Below are positions 10,918 through 21,625 of a DNA stretch of 64,000 bases, in pieces. Source of the DNA: Capsicum annuum (lineage: Eukaryota > Streptophyta > Magnoliopsida > Solanales > Solanaceae); contig NC_061120.1 in the NCBI RefSeq assembly GCF_002878395.1, positions 98,470,654-98,534,653 of the forward strand, written 5' to 3'. The translations under genes were made by a program, and so were the position numbers. The notes beneath the pieces were generated by a model, which was given only the letters and a program-made list of their open reading frames with translations, was not told where the DNA came from and searched no databases. The first letter of the stretch is position 1; each line of letters starts with the position of its first letter.

Positions 10918-13900
10918 TTTCATGACCCAATTTCTCAGGTCAAGATGACACCTACTATAATCTACTAGTAGGTAAGCCAACCTATTATCCGAAACTACTA
11001 GTAATAGACTACCAAGTGAAATGAAACAAAAAAGAAGAATACTTATAGTAAAAAGGATAAAATACACAAGAAAGTCCCAAGACCAGATGGAATTTGTACA
11101 AGAGCTTCAAATGTAATAGGATTACAAAATAAAGTACTAAATGAATATAATGATAAAACCCATCTCTAAGTACAACATAGAGATTAGTTTATTACATAAG
11201 AGGGAGAATAGTAATACTTCAAATGTCAGGACCTCACCCAATGTCTCCAAACCATAGATACTCCCATGTTACACACAATAAAAATGTGAACCCATAGTAT
11301 GATCTATAGGCTGTAAAAGTTAAGTATGAGTAACAAAAATATGGGTTTTAGTAGGAAACTGCAGACTAAGCTCTCAAGATAATTCAAATATAAATAATAT
11401 GCAAGCAAGAATATGAACTACACCTAAATATCCAGGAAGTGACATAGTAAAGCTAAACAGGTAGTGAGGATAAACTATCATATTCTAACCATACTTAGGA
11501 ACCTAAGCACTATACCCTATATCACAAGCCAATATACAAATAAAGAACAGAAGAAGGATGTATATATGTATATATTTGTATACAATTCTAGGGATGGATA
11601 TACAAGATGAATAAAGGAAAGAAGAGAGGGATATATGGTAATACCATAACTACTATAGATAGATACATGTATATAAATAAGGCCAACTTAAAGGTACAAC
11701 CAAAGCAGTTACACTAGCATTTCATGGCCTCTTAATCATAGTAGGAACTAGTGCTAACATAATCAGGATCTACAATCGAAATGCCTAACCATGGTATAAT
11801 CACACATAATAAAATAACTGTTAGACAAAGGAATCAAAATCATACCATAAATCTCAATACCAGTCTAATAATCAACCTGTCATGAGCTAATTATAATAAT
11901 CATAACAATATAAAGTAATGGGTTAGGCCAAACAAGCAACACCTAAACTGGGTCCCGTAAAACAAAAGGTCCATTCAACATACAACACACCTCAAGGAAT
12001 ACTCATTAGCTATACCTATGCAAACACTCATAAGGCTGATAGATTGAGGTGCTTATTGGTGATAGGCAATGCAGATGCATGGAAGAATACAAAATGAATC
12101 CATAATACCATAACTGATCCAAGTACCATAAAGTAACAAACTGTATACACCTACTCTAGCTCAGCAGATTGCAAAGGAAGGACTACGACGACCTTTCTTC
12201 TCTTGTATACCAACTTATGGACGAAGGGGCACCTAAGTTGTTCGGCAGTACTCGTAAACGCCGACCTAATAACCATCCTAAATTTCCAATAACCATCATC
12301 ATCATCAATCTACTCCATCAAGTACCAGATATATATATTTGTAAATAAATGACTAAAATCATGGATAAGAAAGTGTGAATCCATAAATCCATTGCTCGAG
12401 GCAAGCTCTTGGATTAAATCATCATAAAAGTATAAAGAGGGTCAAAATCTCTCATGACCAAGGTAAATAGTAGTAGAAAAACCATGTGTCGAAATCTTTC
12501 TCAGACAAATATTTATAATATCAATTTTAGTCTCAAAGGCTCATAAGTTATTCATTAAGATGACACGATTCCTGTTATGAAGATATTCATTTTAAAAGTG
12601 AAAACTGGGAATAAATCCCTCTTTGTGAAAAAGAGTAGTGAAACCAAATTTTTAGTTAGAATTGTACGATTTACCATTGTAGTGAGCAAGAATATACCAT
12701 ACCTATGGATGTCATCAACAATATCCAAATAATATGATTATAAGAATCTAAATGTCTATAGACTACAACCACGTCCTTTACAAGGGTAAACCACTTCCAG
12801 AAATCCAACCAATATCATGAGCACGATCTTAGGCCCAATAATATATATCCAACATAACCAAAACATCATAATCTGGGAAAACCATAACAATCCATTAAGT
12901 AATAGATTAAATATTATTCAAAGGTTATTAACTCATAAATTAGGCTAAGACATAGTGTTCTACCCAATTTTACACCCTAACATCTCTATCTAACATGCAA
13001 CATATATAATACACCATTTTATGAAGAAGAGTACACAGAAGACAACCGCGATGCTGAACCACAATCCTTGAATTGGCCATAAATCATTCGACTTTGCTCA
13101 ATGATTCAAAAATGCCATCATTCTATCAAAATAGTAATTTATACATCATTAGGAGTAAAATGAGACCCATATTTCTATAAAAGGGTCGGGTCAAATTCTA
13201 GGTCAAGAATGGGCCCATAGTGCCCACAAATGAAATAAAAAATTAAATCTATCACGTAGTCTCGCGAAGGACAAAGAATGTGTCCTTACTGTTTAGGATT
13301 TAAGACCTAATTTCTAAGAAATTTACCATAAATTATGATGGAAATTGAAGGGAAAATTAATGGGAAATGACCAAGGTAAATTATGTTGATTTACGTTATG
13401 TTGTATGGATGATTCCCCACCCTTTCCTCTCTTTGAGTTCTGAATTTTGTGTCAAAATAATTGCAGGAATGGTGGAAATTAGGGTGAGGAACTTAGGATT
13501 AGAAGGGATAAAGGAGCTGCTAAAATGGACACTTATGAGCTAAAGCACCTACCACTAAAGCGTCATCTTGACCATTTTAGGTCTGACAAAAAGTCATAGG
13601 TGCCACTAAAGCGGCCCCAATGGTGCTAAAGCGGGCACCACTTTATTGGCCATTGGATTCTTAATCACACCACTGCCAATAGGCCAGGGTCACCAAATTC
13701 TTAGCGCTAAAGTGGCCCATTAGGCGCTTAAATAGTCCTATTAGCTACCATGCACCAGATTTTGCCATGTCCATGGAAATCTACCGGGTGCTCGAGATTC
13801 TGTCGAAACCCCGTGTGAGCAAACAAACTATGCCACCATACCAAATTTGACATTCTAAACTCAATGGAACCATAAAAACTTTCATAAGAGATCATTGCAA

Positions 13901-14254
13901 AACATATGTGGCCCACAACCATAGTTTTATTTTCCATATAGTTTGCTTAATAGCCCAAAATAGTCTGGAAGCCTCGGGACCTAAACTAAGGTCCCCCTAT
14001 CCTAAATTCAATGTTTTGAAGCTGATAGCACCATTAAAATTCTAATTTGAGATCATCTACTAGAGGTTTGTCCTAAGATAAAATCCTAAACAGCGATAGC
14101 TCCAAAATAATAAAATAAGTCTAAAACCCAAACGAACAGTCTAATAATTAAACCAAAAGTTCTGGAGATACATAAATGACCTGTAGGCACTATGGGAAGG
14201 CTCGAAGTGCTAAAATACATGCAAATAAAGAAAATGACTTGAAGGGTCATTACA
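10918..14254 (-). repeat. 3' LTR of element C (left copy)
   Basis: It starts TTTTCATGACCC on the + strand and ends GGGTCATTACA, matching the right copy throughout: the TAGTAGGTAAGCCAACC phrase near the start, AAGAGGGAGAATAGTAATAC, the motif cluster near 13530-13740 and the same last bases. It is 3,337 bp, against 3,517 bp for the right copy. Part of the difference is a 72-bp duplication and a TA expansion present only in the right copy. Confidence 0.85.
13530..13740. repeat. GCTAAAGCG motif cluster, left LTR of C
   Basis: At least eight variants of CTAAAGCG and its complement (CACTAAAGCG, GTGCTAAAGCG, GCGCTAAAGTGG, GGCGCTTAAA) occur in about 210 bp. The cluster lies about 515-725 bp from the 5' edge of the LTR in its orientation, the same place as in LTRs B and I. 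Confidence 0.75.
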
Positions 14255-16660
14255 ATATCTTCTACTAAAAGGGCTTTCTTCTATAAAAGTCAATAGATAG
14301 AGAGGTTACAAAAGCTCAAAGAGAAGAGGTATTGGGCCTGCATGCTTCGAGCACGACTCCCCATATAACTTTTAAGAAGAGACAACACCTCTAAAAAATT
14401 GTGCCATAGGTATCCCTTTTCAACCAACTTCCAAACTTCACTCCTAAAAAGCCAAAACTCAACCTCAACCACCAACTAGAATCCAACTAAACTGAGGAAG
14501 GCTGATGCAGAAATTCAAATGTGGCTGAATTCTGGGCCATCTATCGTGGCCTTATGTTGGCATGGGATTTGGGTTACAAGCTTGCACCGATGAAACAAGG
14601 GAGTTCTTTAGGAGACACCTACCACACCAATATCAGCACAACCAAACAAACACTTATCCAAGCCAAAAAATACCTAGAAATGTGTCATGCAGCGAATTCC
14701 AAATCCAAATATAATCTTTTTTTGCCTTTTCAAACCTGCTATCTGTTCTAAAGTAAGTAGAAAGTCACCCGAGCCCAGCCCGTGAAACCCCATCACACTA
14801 AGCTTGAAGAATTAAAGTTGATTCACTAAAAATCCATAATTCTAAGCATGAGAATAAGCCCATAAGGTGTTACCTAGGCACACAAATGGATACACCAAGG
14901 TCGACAATCCATGCCAATTCTACGACTGATCTAGATGACCCTCAAAATTGATGATCAAGAGTCTAAAGCATACATACTTATCATGAAACAATCTGCTCAA
15001 GGATATCACATCAATCAAGGATGAATCTATGCTTGATCCAACTCATGCATACTAATCCTACTAAGCAAGTTATCCAAGAATCACTACAAAAACTTAAAAT
15101 CAAGGTCAAAGCTAAAGGAATTAATAATGTGCCAATCAGACTACTGTTTGAACACCTATCAACCACAATCCATCTGAACTGAAGAAGAATGAATAGGAAG
15201 GTAAAAAGTAGGCTTGGCCAGCTTATAGATGAAATCCCAATTGAGACTGGTATAGAAACAAAGGTTGCACCCAAGCTCTACAACTCCAAGCTGAAAAACC
15301 TCAGAACTAGGGTTGAATCGCTCGATCTTGACTACCCAAACCAAACCTAAAGATGGGTAAGCATCCATATGCCAAATCTATCTTAACCTCAAAATCTTTA
15401 TTCGAAGATATCAATTCCAAATTGAGCCAAAAAGTCTGAAGTAAGGACAAATACTCAAATCGACCCTACTATCCAAATCTTACATATCCTTACTAAATTA
15501 TATAGGTACTGAAACCAAAGTATAACTGAAGAACAAAATCACAATAGGCGATAGGTCACCGACTGAAAAATCAAGTAATCAAATCCATATTTGATGGATG
15601 GAATGAACCACCTAAGAAAACCCAAAAACATACCAAGGCTACAAATCGCACTAGTAATAACCAAAACTCTAGAAACTTAGAGAAATGCAACCTTGATCAA
15701 AAATAAATCAAGACAAAACAACATATCAACAATGAATACCTAATTTACCAATGAAAGAAGCAGTGATAGGAAAGATCACCTATCTCCAACTCTCTAATAC
15801 CAAAATCAAACAATTACTAAGAAACAAAACTAACAAACTTAAATGACGAATCCAACACCTCTTGATACCAATATCAAAACCACTACAGGGTAATAAACTA
15901 GCCAAATCTAAAGAATAGACCCCAAACTGGCCAACCTCAAAATAGGTTACATAACCCAATTGCCAACTTTAAAACCATAATAAAACCACAAATAGCCAAC
16001 TACCTTTACTACATCATCCACTCAACAAATGGTCTAGACTTGCCAATAGAAGAGAAAAACAACCTACCTGAACCACAAGATGATAATTCTAACTAGATAA
16101 TGTTGTACTAACCATCTACAAAGCGAGGACTGATTAACATCGAACAGTGATAATAATAAAAATAGTAATACAAATATCAACAAAAGTAATAGGTGGTACC
16201 AAAAAATTAAAATCAATAGCAAGTACTACTCTAGGGCCATAAGAAGGCCCATATGCCAAGGTAAATGAGACTTGAACCTAAATTCTACACTCATCATGGA
16301 AAATATCCATAAAAATCCACTCTATCGCTATCAAAGGAAATAATCTACAATGGTACTCATATAATAATGAACACTATCTCAAGGAACATAACAATAAATA
16401 CAAACCTACCAAGGCACACAATCAATGATAGGTATAAAAACTAAAATACACATAAATAAAAAGGTAAAGGTGGTAAATAAAAGTGCACCAATCACAGTGG
16501 AATCCTAAGTCACATGCCTAATGTTCTTGGGGAAGAACAAATCTGAATAGGTCTAAACTCAGACTAGTTGTCTGAATGATCAAATAAGGTGCTAAGTGCA
16601 CCGGCTCTAACTGAAGGTACCTCTACACTATGAGACTGATCTAAGTGAGTTGAATGACTT
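14255..16660. other. Interior of element C without recognisable pol
   Basis: I looked for RT, RNase H, protease and integrase blocks on the minus strand here and found none. The only protein-like trace is an RNase H-like fragment on the opposite strand at 14500-14755. Open stretches in this region (for example 15159-15368 and 14290-14475, minus) match nothing I know. A short purine stretch next to 14254 may be the remains of the plus-strand primer. Confidence 0.5.
14500..14755 (+). pseudogene. RNase H-like fragment on the opposite strand
   Basis: The open stretch 14521-14751 begins VAEFWAIYRGLMLAWDLGYK. This matches the conserved helix of the plant RNase H-like (RVT_3-type) domain, in which the Glu of AEFWA is catalytic. 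The domain is found at the end of many plant LINEs and in gene fragments. The homology fades after about residue 22. It runs against the direction of element C, so it is more likely a captured scrap than part of C. The identification rests on one block. Confidence 0.45.
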
Positions 16661-16669
16661 GTAATCCCA

Positions 16670-16950
16670 TGTTGGGCACAATCTCTGAACCAGTGGCCAA
16701 TCTCTTTGCTATTATAGTAAACCCCTAAAGCCCTAACTTTGTGAGAAACATGAGTTTACCCTAATTTGCTGACCAACTGATGATAAGGGCACTCCCTACT
16801 AAAATGATTATCTTTTATAAAATTATAGCATACCTATAGAAATCTATGTTGGTGGTGAAAACTTGCAATCTCTATCTAAGAAACTAGCTCACATTTGGTG
16901 CACTCTCTAGACCAGTGACCAATCACTCTACAACCACAAAAATCTCCCAA
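16670..16950 (-). pseudogene. Gag tail with three zinc knuckles in tandem (C)
   Basis: Three CCHC-type knuckles lie in one minus-strand frame at 16900-16941, 16789-16830 and 16678-16719. They read FCGCRVIGHWSREC, CYNFIKDNHFSREC and YYNSKEIGHWFRDC. Their starts are exactly 111 bp (37 codons) apart, and each of the first two is followed by a stretch containing LVS, so this is an in-frame tandem triplication. His and the last Cys survive in all three. The first and/or second Cys has changed: first to Phe in one, second to Phe in the next, both in the third. Such knuckles bind element RNA during packaging. Confidence 0.75.
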
Positions 16951-17650
16951 ATTACTCTGGATACTACCCCTCCTTATCAAGAATGATCGCCATAACTTAA
17001 GGACCCATACCAAGTAATTCACAAGGTTCTATGAGAACTGTACCCTCTATGATCACCACAACTAACCTATGATCCACCCATAGTCTAAGACGCTACCCAC
17101 GTAGAACTGATAGGCTACAAGTAAAGCTGTCCTCTGCTAGGAATATTCTCACTCTCAGATACAATATTAATAGTATTATACTAATGGCATATCGTCTTAC
17201 TGCCACCTCCATAAGTCTTAATAATTCTCTCTCTATGGCCTTCGAGTGATCAATGACTTGAAAGAAGAAAGACCTAGGTGCTATCAAATTATCCAATGCC
17301 AAATAGAGTGTTAATGCTAATCCTCTATTAAATCTATGTACCATGTCATGATCTATAGGATATAGCATAAGAATATGCTTGGCCCACTCAAGAAACACAA
17401 TCTCATACTCTAAAATCAACAAGGAACCTTGACGAACACCAATAAACCCAACTCTAGCCTTAGAACTACTTGATGAACCGAATGTCATCTCTAATTGGGA
17501 GGTTTCCACAAAAAGACTTGGGATGCCCAATGTGGAACTTAAAAGACTAAAGCAGTCATGAACTTCACTGTAGCCTAGGTTGGTCCCAAATCCTCTAATT
17601 GACAATGAAGATCTTTAATATCTATCCCTAAATCGAAGGTCTAATATTGC
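16951..17650 (-). pseudogene. Gag capsid relic (C)
   Basis: The open stretch 17605-17093 contains EYEIVFLEWAKHILMLYPID and MVHRFNRGLALTLYLAL. This is the pattern of the plant Gypsy gag region, in which a Tyr/Phe-rich helix is followed by a segment like ERVRRFxxGL. SSSSKARVGFIGVRQG precedes it here, so the order may be rearranged or frameshifted. It sits between the primer-binding site and the zinc knuckles, the correct place for gag. Gag forms the particle shell. Stops interrupt both ends. Confidence 0.65.
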
Positions 17651-17896
17651 CTTGAAGAACTAGAATTGCATGTCAAAATCGAGTTTGCATCCATCGACAA
17701 CCTCGCATTATCCAGTTAGGTCAGAATATTGTCATGAAATGTATTTAAGGATCATAGAAATACAGACACACAACAAGGAGACAAGAATAAAATTTCCTTA
17801 GGTTGTAGTGTAGCCTCTCAAAGATAGGTTACAATCGTCTGCCAACTGGTCCACGGGACTATACTAGCTTCTGTACCAACCCACCAATAAACCTAG

Positions 17897-17908
17897 GCTC
17901 TAATACTA
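17897..17908 (-). other. Primer-binding site of C (tRNA-iMet type)
   Basis: On the minus strand it reads TAGTATTAGAGC, two bases from the standard TGGTATCAGAGC. It lies three bases inside the right LTR edge, so the right LTR is the 5' LTR and C runs on the minus strand. Confidence 0.75.
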
Positions 17909-18135
17909 ATTTTTCAAGACCTATTTTCTCAAATCACGGTGTCACCTACTATAACCCACTAGTAGGTAAGCCAACCCATAGTCCAAAACTACTAGTAAAG
18001 GACTACCAAGAGAAATGTAAGAAAACTATAGAATAATTATTTTAAAAAGGCTAAATTACACAAGATGGTCCTAAAATCTGATGGAATTAGTACAAGAGCT
18101 TTGAATGTAATAGGATTACAAAATAAAGTACTAAA

Positions 18136-18279
18136 TAAATATACTAATACAACCCATATATCATAAAACATAGAGATTAGTCTAGTACATAAGAGGGAGA
18201 ATAGTAATAAATATACTAATACAACCCATATATCAATAAAAAATAGTGATTAGTCTAGTACATAAGAGGGAGAATAGTA
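18136..18279. repeat. 72-bp tandem duplication, right LTR of C only
   Basis: Units 18136-18207 and 18208-18279 both start TAAATATACTAATACAACCC and share the TCTAGTACATAAGAGGGAG block. The left LTR has a single copy of this stretch, so the duplication arose after insertion. A second, shorter duplication ending in GATAAACTATC is at about 18511-18583. Confidence 0.85.
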
Positions 18280-18657
18280 ATACTCAAATCTCAGGAGCTC
18301 ACCTTACATCTCCAGTCATAACTTATCTTTACGATGCACACAATAATAAGGAGAACTTTTATTATGATTTGCAGTCAGCAGACATGTATTAATGAGTACG
18401 AAACACATGGTACTCAAAAGGCAACTGCCGACTGAAATCCTAAGATGATACAAATATAAATAACATGCAAGAAAGAATGTAAACTATACCTAAATATCAA
18501 GGATACTACATAATAAAGCTAATGAGATAGTGAGGATAAACTATCATACTAAAGCTATTAAGGTAGTGAAGATAAACTATCCTATTCTAACGATATTCAG
18601 GAACCTAAGCAATATACCATATATCATTGTCCACTATAAGTATAATGAAAAGAAGAA

Positions 18658-18660
<3 letters not shown>

Positions 18661-18694
<34 letters not shown>
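18661..18694. repeat. (TA)17 microsatellite
   Basis: Seventeen TA units lie in the right LTR of C. The left LTR has only a short interrupted TA stretch at the matching place (about 11560-11585). Confidence 0.95.
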
Positions 18695-18700
<6 letters not shown>

Positions 18701-20684
18701 TACACACATACAAGGCAAAAGAATGGATATACAACATGAATAAATGAAAAAAGAAAGGATATACGGTAATACCATAACTACGATAGATATATTATTATAC
18801 TTAAATAAGGCCAACTCAAGGTACAACCTAAGTAGTCACACTAGTATCTCAAGGCCTTCAAATTATAGTAGGAACCAGTACTAACATAATCAGGGTCTAA
18901 AACCATAATACCAAACCATGGGATAATCATGCATGATAAAATAACTACAAGATAAAGGAATCAAAATCATACCTCTTATATCAATACCAATCTAATTATC
19001 AACCTTTCATGTGCTATTCATAATAATAATAACAATATAATTTAGCCGGCTATCTCAGACAAATAATACCTAAACTGGGCCCCAAAACACTTAAGGTCCA
19101 ATTTGCACGCAACACACCTCAAATAATACTCATCAAATATACCTATGCACTCTTTATAAGGCTGAAAAATATGGGTACATAATAGTGATAGGAAATGCAC
19201 ATGCAAGGGTGAATGCAAAGTAAATCTATAATACCATAATCTATAATACCTTATCAGATATGATAACTCATTGATGAAGTGGACACTAGGGGGTTTGGGA
19301 CAACTTATATACATAAATCTGGTCCATATATAGGATTTCCAATAACTATCATCATTCTCAATCTACTCCCTCTAGTACCAAAGATATATATAAAAATGTA
19401 CGACTAGAATTGTGGCTAAAAAAGTGTTAGTCCGTAAAACCATTGTTTGGGGTAAACTCTAGGGCTAAATCATTATAAAAGTGAAAAAAAGGTTGTAATC
19501 TCTCATGATAGAGGTAAATAGTAGTGTCAAAACTATGGACCAAAATCTATCTCGATTAAATCTCTAAAATATTAGTTTTAGTCTCAAAGGCTCATAAGTT
19601 AATAATTAAGATAAAGATGTAATTTTAAAAGTGAAATGTGAGAATAAATCCCTTGTTAGGAAAAAGAGTAGTAAGACCAAATTTTTAGTTGGAATCATAG
19701 CATTTACTGTTTTAGTGAACATGAATATATTAGATCTATGCATGCCATTACTAGTATCCCAACAATACGATTGTATGAATCTAAATGTCTATACACTATA
19801 ACCACATCATTTACAAAGGTATACTACTTCCTCGAATCAAACCAATATCATGAACAAGACCTTGGGCCCAATAATAGATATATTCAACATAACCATTACA
19901 TCATAATTCTTGAAAGCAATTATATCCACTGAATAATGTATTAAACATCATAGTAAAGGTTCATTAGTCTCAACTATAACTAATATTCTATCATTCTAGG
20001 GTAATATGATCCTACAAGCATAATAAGTATTTTCACCTTAAGGGTCAATTACCTTTCTAACTATTATTCTAAGTCACTGGTGTTTTACCCAATATTATAT
20101 CCTAATATCCCTACCTAACATGCAAAAAATTTAATAAACCATCCCATGAAGAATAGTAGATAGAAGCATACCTCAATGCCTAACCGCAATCCTTGAATCG
20201 CCTACAAATCATCCCCCTTTGCTCCATAATCTCAAAACACCACTATGCTATCAAAATAGTAATCTACATATTGTTAGTAGTAAAATGAGACCCATATTTC
20301 TATATAAAGGGTCAAATCAAATACTGTGTCAAGAATAGGCCATGCGTGCTCATAAACAGAATCCAAAATTTTATCCGTCACGAGGTCTCTCAAAGGACAA
20401 GTAATGTGTGCTCAAAATTCTAGCTCAAATAGAGCACAAATTGGATCTCAAATCAATCGTTAAGGTTTTAGAATTTAAGACCTAATTTCTAAGATATTTA
20501 CTATGAATTAAGATGGAAATTGAAGGGAAAGTTAATGAGAAATGACCAGGATTAATTAGGTGAGCTTACCTTAACTTATATTGATGATTCCCCATATTTT
20601 TCTTCTCTTTGTACTCACAATCTGGTGTAAAAATAGTGGAAGAAATGGTAGAAATTAGGTGGGGAAAATGGGATCTAAAGGGCT

Positions 20685-20910
20685 AGAGGTATCGCTAAAG
20701 CAGACACCTGGGCGCTAAAGCACCTATCACTAAAGTGCCTACCGCTAAAGTAGCATCTCGACTGCTTTAGCAATCTAGAAAGAAGTCGTGGGAGCCGCTA
20801 AAGTTTCCCTACTAGCGCCAAAGATGGAACTACTTTAACGGCAATTGGGTTCTAGAGGGTAATAGTCTAGGGACACTAAAGCAGCCCAATAGGTACTTAA
20901 GTTGTCCTAT
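20685..20910. repeat. GCTAAAGC inverted-repeat cluster, right LTR of C
   Basis: There are at least seven copies of CGCTAAAG/CACTAAAG. GCTAAAGCAG at 20694-20703 has its exact reverse complement CTGCTTTAGC at 20762-20771. The position (about 520-740 bp from the LTR 5' edge) matches the left LTR. Confidence 0.8.
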
Positions 20911-21428
20911 CTGGTTTCATTCACCACATTTTGCCAAGTCCAAAATGGACTTCGATCGGGTGCCTGAGATTCGTTTAGAACCTTATGAATGGAAACAAAC
21001 TATGCTACCATACCAAATTTAAATTTTTGAACTCAACGAAACAATCAAAACTTTCATCCAAGGTCATTTCAAATAAATTTTTGGCCCACACTTATAGTTC
21101 TATTTTTCATATAATCTGCAAAATTTCCTAAAACGAGTCCAGAAACTTCGTGACCAAAACTAAGGATCCCCTAGCCTAACTTCAACATTCTGGAGCTGAT
21201 GGCATCATTAAACTTCTCATCCAAGGTCATCCACTAGTATTTTTGGCTGCGACCAAATCCTAAACAATTAAAGCTGTAAAATAGGAAAATGACCCTAAAG
21301 TCAAAACCATGCTTGATAATAGAACCAATAGTATCAACAAATCATAAATGTCTTGTAAATAATGTGGGAAGGCTCAAAATGCTAAAATTTCTTTAAAATT
21401 TAAGGAAGTAACCTAGTGGGTCATTACA

Positions 21429-21625
21429 CTTATTATAAAAGTCAATCACCTTATCCACCACCCCTTTTATTATGAAGACCTGTCCATAGAAAAATTCCCA
21501 TCATCTTATAGTGTCAAAGTCATTCCTGAGAGATTTATCAAGGAATCTCATAAAAGAGAAGTCATCTTCTTGATTTCCAGAAATGGGGATAGTAAATCTA
21601 AAAATCATAATAAAAATAGGTTAGA
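21429..21625 (-). pseudogene. Plant-transposon-like protein, N-terminal part
   Basis: One minus-strand frame reads IPISGNQEDDFSFMRFLDKS, then WEFFYGQVFIIKGVVDKVID and FYNK, with a single stop, ending at the LTR edge 21428. The continuation expected for the family (an FxNK phrase followed by KVWxDAT) is found at the other side of element C, at 10917. The two pieces therefore look like one gene split by C. The frames of the two pieces differ by one base, so a small indel or imperfect duplication lies at the break. Upstream of about 21625 the coding signal stops. Confidence 0.5.

Larger units (their letters stand above)
10918..21428 (-). mobile_element. LTR element C, gag-only (LARD-like)
   Basis: Two related long LTRs (10918-14254 and 17912-21428) flank a 3.66 kb interior. 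A primer-binding site beside the right LTR and a gag read on the minus strand fix the orientation. I see no RT, RNase H, protease or integrase in sense orientation, so C was probably non-autonomous and depended on a relative for movement. Element I has a related LTR and a pol. Flanking 5-mers (CTGGT on the left, CTTAT on the right) match at three of five positions, so the target duplication is decayed or absent. LTR divergence is visibly high, so the insertion is old. Confidence 0.8.
17912..21428 (-). repeat. 5' LTR of element C (right copy)
   Basis: It begins TTTTCAAGACC (a mutated TGTCATGACC start) and ends GGGTCATTACA. It is collinear with the left copy but longer because of a 72-bp tandem duplication (18136-18279) and a long TA run. 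The inverted-repeat cluster is at 20685-20910. There is no coding capacity. Open stretches across the TA run on either strand are low-complexity artefacts. Confidence 0.85.

Noticed and set aside
18530..18826. Open stretches on both strands around the TA run
   Set aside because: They consist largely of alternating Tyr/Ile codons from (TA)n inside an LTR and are not genes.
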